Source: CATOSP01 sp034422355 (GTDB lineage: Bacteria > Chloroflexota > Dehalococcoidia > Lucifugimonadales > UBA3495). From it: a stretch of 64,000 nt of DNA. The stretch is taken from positions 15,466 to 79,465 of the forward strand of contig DAOUJS010000140.1 in assembly GCA_034422355.1 (NCBI GenBank), given 5' to 3'. This document shows positions 57,450 to 64,000 of this stretch, piece by piece (the first letter of the stretch is position 1; the number at the start of each line of letters is the position of its first letter). The notes under the pieces are model-generated. The model ran no database searches. It was not told where the DNA came from and worked only from the letters and a program-made list of their open reading frames with translations. The position numbers and the translations under genes are program-made.

Positions 57450-57671
57450 ATGAGAGAGTACACGGTCGTTATCCACCCGGATGAAGATGGTGGGTTCTGG
57501 ACCAAAGTTCCAGCCTTGCCTGGGTGTGGCTCCCAAGGGGATTCCCTGGAAGAAGCGATTGAGATGACCAGGGACGCCATCGAGGGGGTATTGGAAATGT
57601 TGAACGACTACGGAGAGCCTATACCCGAAGACAATGGTGAAATGGTCGTTAAGGTACAGGTGCCGGGTTAA
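57450..57671 (+). CDS. Solo HicB-like protein
   Basis: This 73-residue protein is REYTVVIHPDEDGGFWTKVP, ALPGCGSQGDSLEEAIEMTR, DAIEGVLEMLNDYGEPIPED: a complete HicB fold. No hicA follows; the next gene is an acyl-CoA dehydrogenase starting 26 bases downstream. It may be an orphan antitoxin or a regulator of the surrounding genes. The ATG at 57450 is preceded by a weak site; TTG at 57444 is an alternative. Confidence 0.85.
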   Translation: MREYTVVIHPDEDGGFWTKVPALPGCGSQGDSLEEAIEMTRDAIEGVLEMLNDYGEPIPEDNGEMVVKVQVPG

Positions 57672-57697
57672 CCGTCCGGATCGGAAGGAGCTAACAC

Positions 57698-58819
57698 ATG
57701 GACTTGGCGCTGACCCCGGAACAGGAGATGCTGAAATCGGCGGTCCGAGGATTCATCCAGCAGGAGTATCCCAAGAGCGTACTCCTTGAGATGGCTGAAT
57801 CGGGCGACGCCGTGCCGTCGGAACCCTGGCAGAAGCTGGTGGAAACCGGCTGGATGGGCATCCTGATTCCACAGGAGTTCGGCGGCGAGGGCGGCTCCTT
57901 CACCGATGCAGGCGTGATGTTCGAGGAACTGGGACGGGGGCCGGTGCCCGGTCCTCACATAAGCTCCAGCGTCCTCAGCGCCTTTACCATGATGGCGGGC
58001 GGTTCCGATGAGCAGAAACAGGAATGGCTGTCAGCCATCGCCAGGGGCGAGCGGCTTCTGGTCCCGGCCATCACCGAGGCCGACTATAGCTGGCACCCAG
58101 AGGACGTTCACGCCGTAGCCCGGAGCAACGGCAGCGGTGTGCGGGTGGATGGGGTCAAGGTCTACGTCTTCGATGCTACGTTCGCTACCCACCTACTCTG
58201 CTCCGTGAGGTCCGAGAATGGCAACGATGTCGGGCTGGTGATGGTCCCGGCAGACTCTCCCGGCGTATCGGTGCGGCCCCTGGAAGGGTTCGGATGGAAC
58301 CTGGCCGAGGTCAAGCTGGAGAACGTGGCGGTTGACTCCTCCAACATACTGGGCGGCAGCATCGCCGGGGGCTGGCCTGCCCTGACCCGGGGAATCGCCA
58401 ACACCATCCCCATACTGTGCGCCTACCAGGTGGGAGCCTGCCAGGCTGTGTATGAAATGTCGGTGGAGTACAGCCGGACGCGGGTCCAGTTCAGTACTCC
58501 TATAGGCCGGTTCCAGCGGGTACAGGACCATATCATCAACCTGGTGAACCAGCTTGACGCGGCCCGGTGGACCACCTATGAGACCCTCTGGAAGCTGGAC
58601 GCCGGCCGGGAAGCCACCGACAGCATTCACCTGGCCAAGGCGGTGGGCAGCACGGCCTACCACGAGGCCTGCAACTTCGCCCACGAGGTCCACGCCGGGG
58701 TGGGAAGCATGACGGAATACGGGTTGACGTTGCACACGGCGGCTTCCCGCACCCTGTACCACTACCTGGGGGAGCCGAAGGTCCACAAGCGGTTGCTGGC
58801 CGACGCGCTGGGCCTGTAA
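57698..58819 (+). CDS. Acyl-CoA dehydrogenase
   Basis: This second acyl-CoA dehydrogenase has 373 residues. MDLALTPEQEMLKSAVRGFI is the typical N-terminus; TGWMGILIPQEFGGEGGS, FSTPIGRFQRVQDHIINLVN and CNFAHEVHAGVGSMTEYGLT follow. GGAAGG precedes the ATG. The two dehydrogenases in tandem resemble heteromeric FadE-like pairs of steroid or branched-acid catabolism, in which two different subunits form one enzyme; that pairing here is an inference. Confidence 0.9.
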   Translation: MDLALTPEQEMLKSAVRGFIQQEYPKSVLLEMAESGDAVPSEPWQKLVETGWMGILIPQEFGGEGGSFTDAGVMFEELGRGPVPGPHISSSVLSAFTMMAGGSDEQKQEWLSAIARGERLLVPAITEADYSWHPEDVHAVARSNGSGVRVDGVKVYVFDATFATHLLCSVRSENGNDVGLVMVPADSPGVSVRPLEGFGWNLAEVKLENVAVDSSNILGGSIAGGWPALTRGIANTIPILCAYQVGACQAVYEMSVEYSRTRVQFSTPIGRFQRVQDHIINLVNQLDAARWTTYETLWKLDAGREATDSIHLAKAVGSTAYHEACNFAHEVHAGVGSMTEYGLTLHTAASRTLYHYLGEPKVHKRLLADALGL

Positions 58820-58918
58820 CTCATACCAGTCCGGTCCCGGAACCTCAGCGCCCGGCTGCCAAAGGCAACCATTCCAAGTCCGGTTGACCCGGTCCATACG
58901 CCATTTTAAGATAGGGCG

Positions 58919-60382
58919 GTGTACAGCGAGATGGAGTTTTCCCCTTTCGCCGGCGCATTCGACCATCCTAAAGAAGAGTGTGGCGTTGTTGGTGTATACA
59001 CACCGGGAGGAGAGGCCAGCGTCCAGGCATACTTCGGCTTATTCGCGCTCCAGCACCGCGGCCAGGAAAGCGCGGGGATCGCATCCAGCGACGGAGTTAA
59101 CATAAAGGTCCATACCCAGATGGGCCTTGTGACCCAAGTGTTCCGGGAACAGGATTTCTACCTGCTGACCGGGGAACGGGCCATCGGCCACACCCGGTAC
59201 TCCACGACCGGCAGCAGCGAGTCCTGCAACGCCCAGCCTCTATTGGTCGATGGGTTTCACGGGACGGTGGCCCTGGCCAACAACGGCAATATCATCAATG
59301 CCCTCCAACTGAAGAACCAACTCCAGAGGGACTGGGGTTGCACCTTCACCGCAACCACCGACACGGAGGTCATCGCTTACCTCCTCGCCAATGCCTCCGG
59401 CCATTCCTGGGAGGATCGGGTATTCCACTGTATGCGGCAGTTGGAAGGCGCGTATTCAATGGTTGCCCTGACCGAGGATACCCTTTTGGCGGCGCGCGAC
59501 CCCCTGGGCATCAGGCCGCTTTGCCTGGGCAAGATGGGAGAGGGGTGGGCCGTCGCATCCGAAAGCTGCGCCCTGGACCATCTGGGGGCCGAGTATCTCC
59601 GGGAGCTGGAACCGGGCGAAGTCATCATCATCGACGGCAATGGGCTTCGCTCCGCCCGGTGGACGAGGGAAAATGACCGCCGGGCGCTCTGCGTTTTCGA
59701 GCTCATATACTTCGCCCGCCCGGACAGCAACCTCGACGGGCGGTTGGTGCATTCAGCCCGCCAGGAAATGGGAGCCCAGTTGGCCCGCGAACATCCGGTG
59801 GACGCCGACATGGTCATAGGGATACCCGACTCCTCCACTGCGGCAGCGGTTGGGTATGCCAGGGCATCGGGTATTCCCTTCAGCGAGGGGCTGGTCAAGA
59901 ACCGGTACGTGGGACGTACCTTTATAGAACCCGACCAGCGGTCCCGGGATTTGGGGGTACGGCAGAAATTCAACCCTCTGACCGATGTGATCTCCGGGCA
60001 GCGCCTGGTTGTGGTGGACGACAGCATTGTCCGTGGCACCACAACTCCCCACGTGGTCCGGCTGCTGCGCCGTGCCGGGGCTAAGGAAGTACATATGCGG
60101 GTGTGCGCCCCGCCCATAATGCACCCCTGCTATATGGGCGTGGACATGGCAAGCCGCCAGGAATTGGTGGCCGCCAACAAGACCGTGCCGGAAATCCAGA
60201 CCATGACCGGAGCGGACAGCCTCGGCTACCTCAGCGTCAAAGGGTTGATGAAAGTTGTCGGCAAGGGCGGGGGCGGTTTCTGCAACGCCTGTTTCACGGG
60301 CGATTACCCGGTGCCGGTCCAGTTGGAGTTGACCAAGCTCATTCTGGAGGAATCCGGAGCGAGTCCGGTCGGTTCCCAGTGA
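58919..60382 (+). CDS. purF: Amidophosphoribosyltransferase
   Basis: PurF makes phosphoribosylamine from PRPP and glutamine, the committed step of purine synthesis. It has 487 residues from the GTG at 58919 (ATG 58931 is the alternative). The N-terminal nucleophile is C21 in EECGVVGV, exposed after propeptide removal. The PRPP motif is LVVVDDSIVRGTTTPHVV. Cysteines in ALCVFE, MHPCYMGVD and GFCNACFTG match the 4Fe-4S ligands of the Bacillus-type enzyme. Its stop codon lies inside the 35-bp repeat at 60380. Confidence 0.95.
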   Translation: MYSEMEFSPFAGAFDHPKEECGVVGVYTPGGEASVQAYFGLFALQHRGQESAGIASSDGVNIKVHTQMGLVTQVFREQDFYLLTGERAIGHTRYSTTGSSESCNAQPLLVDGFHGTVALANNGNIINALQLKNQLQRDWGCTFTATTDTEVIAYLLANASGHSWEDRVFHCMRQLEGAYSMVALTEDTLLAARDPLGIRPLCLGKMGEGWAVASESCALDHLGAEYLRELEPGEVIIIDGNGLRSARWTRENDRRALCVFELIYFARPDSNLDGRLVHSARQEMGAQLAREHPVDADMVIGIPDSSTAAAVGYARASGIPFSEGLVKNRYVGRTFIEPDQRSRDLGVRQKFNPLTDVISGQRLVVVDDSIVRGTTTPHVVRLLRRAGAKEVHMRVCAPPIMHPCYMGVDMASRQELVAANKTVPEIQTMTGADSLGYLSVKGLMKVVGKGGGGFCNACFTGDYPVPVQLELTKLILEESGASPVGSQ

Positions 60383-60414
60383 GAACGTCGCCCCATCACT
60401 ACGGGCCGGCCGGC
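60380..60414 (+). repeat. 35-bp repeat, copy flanking purM-purH on the left
   Basis: Starting at the purF stop codon, 35 bases (TGAGAACGTCGCCCC and on to GCCGGCCGGC) reappear inverted at 63413-63447 with three mismatches. The two copies bracket purM and purH. The end contains the palindrome GCCGGCCGGC. Confidence 0.75.
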
Positions 60415-60473
60415 ATGGCCGTGGGGGACCTGGCCCTCAGTGTGTGGTGGTGCAGGTTGGGAGGCAGGCACAG

Positions 60474-61496
60474 TTGAGCGTTTCCGATTACCGGTCGTCC
60501 GGGGTTGACCTGGATGCAATGGGCGCGCTCAAGGAGCGAATAAAGGCGTTCGCCACCGCGACCCATGGCCCTGAGGTCCTCAACCCCAACGGCGACTTTG
60601 CCGGACTCTACCGTCTCAACGGATACTCCGAGCCTGTGCTGGTCGCCAGCACCGACGGCGTGGGCACCAAGCTGAAAATTGCCGCCCACCTGGGCCACTA
60701 CGAGTCCATCGGACAGGACTTGGTCACCCTCAACGTCAACGACATCCTCACCCGAGGCGCGCGGCCCCTGTTTTTCCTGGACTACGTGGCGTTCAGCGAA
60801 CTCGACGTTCAGCTTATGGACACCCTCATGCGCGGAATCGCGTGGGGATGCCGGGAAGTGGGCTGCGCCCTGATAGGTGGGGAGACGGCCCAGTTGCCGG
60901 ATACCTACGGCCCAGACGAGATCGAGCTGGCCGGGTTCGTGGTCGGCGTCGCGGAGTCCGGCGCGGTGCTCAATGGGGACACCATTGAAGCCGGAGACCA
61001 TATCGTCGGCATTCCGTCCAACGGACTGCACACCAACGGATTTTCTCTAGTACGCCGCGTTTTTGGCATCGACGAAAATCCCTCGGTGCTGTTCCGGCAC
61101 TACGACGAGTTGCAGCACCAGCTTGGCGAGGAGTTATTGGTCCGGCACCGCTGTTACTACCCGATGCTGGAGCCGGTGTTGGGGCTGGTCAAGGGACTGG
61201 CCCACATTACCGGGGGAGGCATTCCGGGAAAGGTGCCGCCGGTACTGCCCGGCGGACTGTGCGCCAGCTTCCGGCGTGGGTCATGGCGCGTGCCGCCGGT
61301 CTTCGACCTGCTGCAGCGGGAAGGCGGGGTTAGCGCCGAGGAGATGCACCGGGTCTTCAACATGGGCCTGGGGATGGTAGCGGTCTGCGGTGACGAGAAT
61401 CTGGCGGTGGTGCAGGAGAAATTGCCCGATGCCGTTCTCGTTGGAAGCATTGTCGAGCGTGAGGGAGAGGACCAGGTAATCTTTGTTGATGACTAA
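60474..61496 (+). CDS. purM: Phosphoribosylformylglycinamidine cyclo-ligase
   Basis: AIR synthetase has 340 residues from the TTG at 60474, which has GGGAGG nine bases upstream (the frame opens earlier at 60444). Hallmarks are SGVDLDAMGALKERIK, VLVASTDGVGTKLKIA, LNVNDILTRGARPLFFLDY and IGGETAQLPDTYGPDEIELA. It follows purF by 91 bases and precedes purH, the usual functional grouping. Between purF and purM lies only the repeat and GC-rich sequence. Confidence 0.94.
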   Translation: MSVSDYRSSGVDLDAMGALKERIKAFATATHGPEVLNPNGDFAGLYRLNGYSEPVLVASTDGVGTKLKIAAHLGHYESIGQDLVTLNVNDILTRGARPLFFLDYVAFSELDVQLMDTLMRGIAWGCREVGCALIGGETAQLPDTYGPDEIELAGFVVGVAESGAVLNGDTIEAGDHIVGIPSNGLHTNGFSLVRRVFGIDENPSVLFRHYDELQHQLGEELLVRHRCYYPMLEPVLGLVKGLAHITGGGIPGKVPPVLPGGLCASFRRGSWRVPPVFDLLQREGGVSAEEMHRVFNMGLGMVAVCGDENLAVVQEKLPDAVLVGSIVEREGEDQVIFVDD

Positions 61497-61577
61497 CGCT
61501 GGACGGTCAGGCAAGACCCGCTCCGAGAATGGCAGTATTCCTTTCCAGGCGGTCCAGCCGGCTGACGACAGCCGATG

Positions 61578-61599
61578 GATTCCCGCGAAAGCGGGAATT
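61578..61599. repeat. REP-like palindrome, copy 3
   Basis: GATTCCCGCGAAAGCGGGAA and the next bases form the cleanest of the three REP-like palindromes in the window. A half copy (GCGGGAATGACGG) follows at about 61611. It lies in the purM-purH intergenic space. Confidence 0.65.
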
Positions 61600-61695
61600 A
61601 CGAGTAAAGGGCGGGAATGACGGTTGGGGCCAGGAAGGGGACCATCCGAATCGTTGCGCTACCCTCCAGAATGACCACTGCCAACTATTCCTGTG

Positions 61696-63249
61696 ATGAT
61701 GAAGGGCGAGACTGATTTGAGAGCATTACTGAGCGTTTACGACAAGAGCGGTGTGGTGGAGTTCGGGCGGGCGCTGGTTGCTGCCGGGTTTGAGTTGATC
61801 AGCACTGGAGGGACCCACAGCACGCTATCCCAGGAAGGGGGATTGCCGGTACTCCAGGTATCCGAAGTTACCGGCTCTCCAGAAATCCTCGATGGCCGGG
61901 TCAAGACGCTGCATCCGACCATCTACGGCGGCCTGCTGGCCCGCCGCGACTCGCGGGAACACATGGACGAGCTTGCCCGGCACGGTATGGGCCTGATCAA
62001 CCTGGTAGCTGTCAACCTGTACCCATTCGTGGACACCATCAGCAAGCCTGGGGCAACTCTGGACGACGCCCTGGAGAACATCGACATCGGCGGCCCCACC
62101 ATGCTCCGGGCAGCGGCCAAGAACTTCCCTTCGGTAGTGGTGGTCGTGGACCCCGGCGACTACGGTTGGGTCGGAGAGAAGTTGGCCAACGGCGGGCTGA
62201 CCCTGGAGGAACGCCGGGGTCTTGCAGCCAAAGCCTTCCGCCACGTGGCAACCTACGATGCCGCGGTGACCGGATACCTGGGTGGAACTGCCGTTGAGGA
62301 CGACCCATTGACGCCCGATCTGGCCATAGCCCTGAGACAGGTGTCCAAGCTGCGCTATGGGGAGAACCCGCACCAGGCAGGCGCTCTGTACGTGCCCGCG
62401 GGAACGCCGGCAGGGGGTGTCGCCAACGCCAGGCAACTGCATGGCCGGGAGCTTTCCTACAACAACCTGATGGACGCCGACGCCGCCTGGCGGGTGGTCA
62501 GCGACTTCCCGGATTCCACCGCGGCGGTGATAAAACACGCCAACCCCTGCGGACTGGCCAGCCACTCGGACCAGAGCGAGGCGTACCGCAGGGCTTTCGA
62601 GGGCGATACGGTTTCGGCCTTCGGGGGCATCGTGGGCTTCAACCGCACGGTCACCGCCGCCTCTGCTGAAGCGATGGGGCCGGTGTTCTACGAGGTTGTC
62701 GTGGCGCCAGACTACGAGCCGGAAGCACTGGAGATCCTGCAACGCAAGCGCAACCTGCGCATTCTGGCCGTGGACCAAGGCTCCGGCGGGTTGGGGTACG
62801 ACATTCGCCCTATCACCGGGGGGCTGCTGGTACAGACGCCGGACGTTATGGAGGAAGACCCGGCCGGTTGGGAATGCGTGACGGAGCGGAAGCCCAGCGA
62901 AGCTCAACTGGCCGATCTGGCCTTTGCCTGGAAGGCCGGCAAGCATATCAAATCTAACGCCATTGTGTTCGCCAAGGACCTTACCCTGGTCGGTATGGGC
63001 ACCGGACAGCCCAACCGTGTAGTCAGCGTCCATCTCTCGGGCCGCATCTCCGGGGAGAAGTCCCAGGGTGCGGCGCTGGCGTCGGACGCCTTTTTCCCCT
63101 TCCCCGACAATATCGAGCTTGCCGCGGATGCGGGCATCGCCGCCATCGTGCAGCCCGGAGGGTCAATCCGGGATGACGAGGTTGTGGAGGCCGCCAACCG
63201 TCACGGCATTGCGATGGTATTCACCGGCGTAAGACACTTCCGGCACTGA
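61696..63249 (+). CDS. purH: Bifunctional AICAR transformylase/IMP cyclohydrolase
   Basis: PurH catalyses the last two steps to IMP. It has 517 residues from the ATG at 61696; GTG 61693 and TTG 61714 (MRALLSVYDKSG, the most usual family N-terminus) are alternatives. The cyclohydrolase MGS-like domain has ALLSVYDKSGVVEFGRAL, LISTGGTHSTL and GRVKTLHPTIYGGLLARRD. The transformylase has KLRYGENPHQAGALY, IKHANPCGLA and KSNAIVFAKDLTLVGMGTGQ. It is complete, ending MVFTGVRHFRH. Confidence 0.95.
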   Translation: MMKGETDLRALLSVYDKSGVVEFGRALVAAGFELISTGGTHSTLSQEGGLPVLQVSEVTGSPEILDGRVKTLHPTIYGGLLARRDSREHMDELARHGMGLINLVAVNLYPFVDTISKPGATLDDALENIDIGGPTMLRAAAKNFPSVVVVVDPGDYGWVGEKLANGGLTLEERRGLAAKAFRHVATYDAAVTGYLGGTAVEDDPLTPDLAIALRQVSKLRYGENPHQAGALYVPAGTPAGGVANARQLHGRELSYNNLMDADAAWRVVSDFPDSTAAVIKHANPCGLASHSDQSEAYRRAFEGDTVSAFGGIVGFNRTVTAASAEAMGPVFYEVVVAPDYEPEALEILQRKRNLRILAVDQGSGGLGYDIRPITGGLLVQTPDVMEEDPAGWECVTERKPSEAQLADLAFAWKAGKHIKSNAIVFAKDLTLVGMGTGQPNRVVSVHLSGRISGEKSQGAALASDAFFPFPDNIELAADAGIAAIVQPGGSIRDDEVVEAANRHGIAMVFTGVRHFRH

Positions 63250-63288
63250 GCCAGGCGGATGCTGCGCGGGGTGGTGGGCGGGATACAA

Positions 63289-63354
63289 ATGACTCAATCC
63301 CGGGCGGCGGCTGACGATGTGGAGAAGTGCAGGGATTGCCCCCACTACCATTGA
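63289..63354 (+). CDS. Possible 21-residue cysteine/histidine peptide
   Basis: A short frame, ATG to TGA, encodes a 21-residue peptide ending CRDCPHYH, a compact C-x2-C-x-H-x-H arrangement that could bind a metal. GGGCGGG lies upstream of the ATG at a usable distance. It sits 39 bases after purH. Coding status is unproven; such a short frame could occur by chance. Confidence 0.25.
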   Translation: MTQSRAAADDVEKCRDCPHYH

Positions 63355-63412
63355 CAATCAGCCGCACCCGAAACTTGCGGCCTATACTGAGGGCCGGGTC
63401 CCCGGCGGCCGG

Positions 63413-63447
63413 GCCGGCCGGCTCGTGGTGACGGGGCGACGTTCTCA
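63413..63447 (-). repeat. 35-bp repeat, inverted copy on the right of purM-purH
   Basis: The minus strand reads TGAGAACGTCGCCCC and on to GCCGGCCGGC, three mismatches from 60380-60414. It ends 18 bases before the glycosyltransferase start. Confidence 0.75.
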
Positions 63448-63465
63448 GTGGGCCTGGAGCTAGGG

Positions 63466-64000
63466 ATGGCGGCCACAGTTGAAGTAGTAATCCCGGTCTA
63501 CAACGAGGAGCAAACGCTGCCTCGTTCCATCATGATTCTCACTGAATTTCTCAGGGACAACCTGTCCAATCCCTGGCGGGTTGTCATAGCCGACAATGCC
63601 TCCACCGACGACACCAGGCCGGTCTCCGAGATGCTCTGCGCCAGGGACCCCAGCGTCACCTACATGCGCATTCCCCAGAAGGGCAGGGGCCGGGCGCTGC
63701 GGGCGGCCTGGATGGACAGCACGGCGGACATCGTGAGCTATATGGACGTTGACCTTTCAACGGACCTTGTCCACTACCCGGAGCTTGTCCGGGCGCTGGA
63801 GTCCGGTGACCATATAGCCGTCGGCAGCCGGTTGAGCAAGGAGTCGCGGGTCACCCGTTCTTTGAAGCGGGAGGTCATTTCCCGGGTATACAACCTGATG
63901 GTCCGGTCGATGTTCTTCGCGGGCTTTCCCGACGCCCAGTGCGGCTTCAAGGCGCTGACCCGGCAGGCCGCGCAGGCCATCGTTCCCCACGTCAAGAACA
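63466..64000 (+). CDS. Glycosyltransferase family 2 (DPM1-like), 3' partial
   Basis: The frame from the ATG at 63466 runs off the window end (178 complete codons). It begins TVEVVIPVYNEEQTLPRSI, then VVIADNASTDDTRPV, GRGRALRAAWMDST and YMDVDLSTDLVHYPELV. This is a GT-A family 2 enzyme of the dolichyl/polyprenyl-phosphate mannosyl- or glucosyltransferase type, with the metal motif in DVDLST. GGAG lies seven bases upstream. It probably moves a sugar from a nucleotide donor to a lipid phosphate. C-terminal membrane segments, if any, are outside the window. Confidence 0.88.
   Translation, partial: MAATVEVVIPVYNEEQTLPRSIMILTEFLRDNLSNPWRVVIADNASTDDTRPVSEMLCARDPSVTYMRIPQKGRGRALRAAWMDSTADIVSYMDVDLSTDLVHYPELVRALESGDHIAVGSRLSKESRVTRSLKREVISRVYNLMVRSMFFAGFPDAQCGFKALTRQAAQAIVPHVKN

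Noticed and set aside
60383..60473. Purine riboswitch between purF and purM
   Set aside because: No three-way junction core could be drawn; the sequence is explained by the 35-bp repeat and a ribosome-binding site.

Overview
The window is a high-GC (roughly 60%, judged by eye) bacterial chromosome segment, most likely from the Chloroflexota (Dehalococcoidia / SAR202-like). That placement is an inference. It rests on an HlyD-type adaptor with a very long Ala/Glu-rich coiled coil, archaeal-type phosphoglycerate mutase (apgM), a DapL-type diaminopimelate aminotransferase, a DUF3105 membrane protein beside purS/purC, separate thiolase and OB-fold Zn-ribbon genes, several HicB/HicA genes, and frequent GTG/TTG starts. 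No rRNA or CRISPR array is present. One tRNA, tRNA-Glu(CTC), is present.

Layout. 1-5.3 kb: a MacAB-like export operon (adaptor with its 5' end outside the window, ATPase, permease, membrane-anchored partner). 5.3-10 kb: an accessory stretch with small membrane proteins, a nuclease-like coiled-coil protein, an internally deleted IS5-type element, HNH and GAF remnants, a lipoprotein and four copies of a ~30-bp repeat. 10-15.2 kb: an SPFH-like protein, a stand-alone molybdenum hydroxylase large subunit, and a TlpA/CcdA thiol-redox pair. 15.2-25 kb (minus strand): purine genes purS, purC, purB, purE, purD and guaA, interleaved with a beta-propeller protein, DUF3105, a HAD phosphatase, an acidic coiled-coil protein and an unknown. 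25-38 kb (plus strand): a YrdC/Sua5 protein, a CAP-domain protein, a degenerate polyprenyl synthetase, pgk-apgM-tpiA, two winged-helix-like paralogues, miaA-dapF, a frameshifted Uma2 gene, hicBA, dapL-hflX and the tRNA. 38-42.3 kb: M20 peptidase, HpcH/HpaI aldolase, and a thiolase/Zn-ribbon operon. 42.3-44.6 kb: a second degraded stretch with an IS982 fragment, a second nuclease-like coiled-coil paralogue and a zinc-finger-like remnant. 44.7-58.8 kb: acyl-CoA synthetase, EVE-domain protein, SagB-type nitroreductase, 3-hydroxyisobutyrate dehydrogenase-like protein, a benzoylformate-decarboxylase-like ThDP enzyme, glyoxalase-fold protein, alpha/beta hydrolase, D-aminoacylase-like amidohydrolase, HicBA, two acyl-CoA dehydrogenases and a solo HicB. 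58.9-63.3 kb: purF-purM-purH. The window ends inside a family 2 glycosyltransferase.

How it fits together. Two purine clusters supply eight de novo pathway steps plus GMP synthase; purL, purQ, purN and purK are not in the window. pgk-apgM-tpiA form a lower-glycolysis block. dapF and dapL belong to the DapL route to lysine and peptidoglycan precursors. The 38-42 and 44-59 kb blocks look like heterotrophic breakdown of carboxylic acids, amides and acyl-CoAs. The most interesting non-housekeeping signals are the two nuclease-like coiled-coil paralogues with recently expanded repeats and apparently leaderless promoters, a 19-bp perfect palindrome on the guaA -10 element, 35-bp inverted repeats flanking purM-purH, a polyprenyl synthetase lacking both aspartate-rich motifs, and apparent single-base lesions in hflX and the Uma2 gene.
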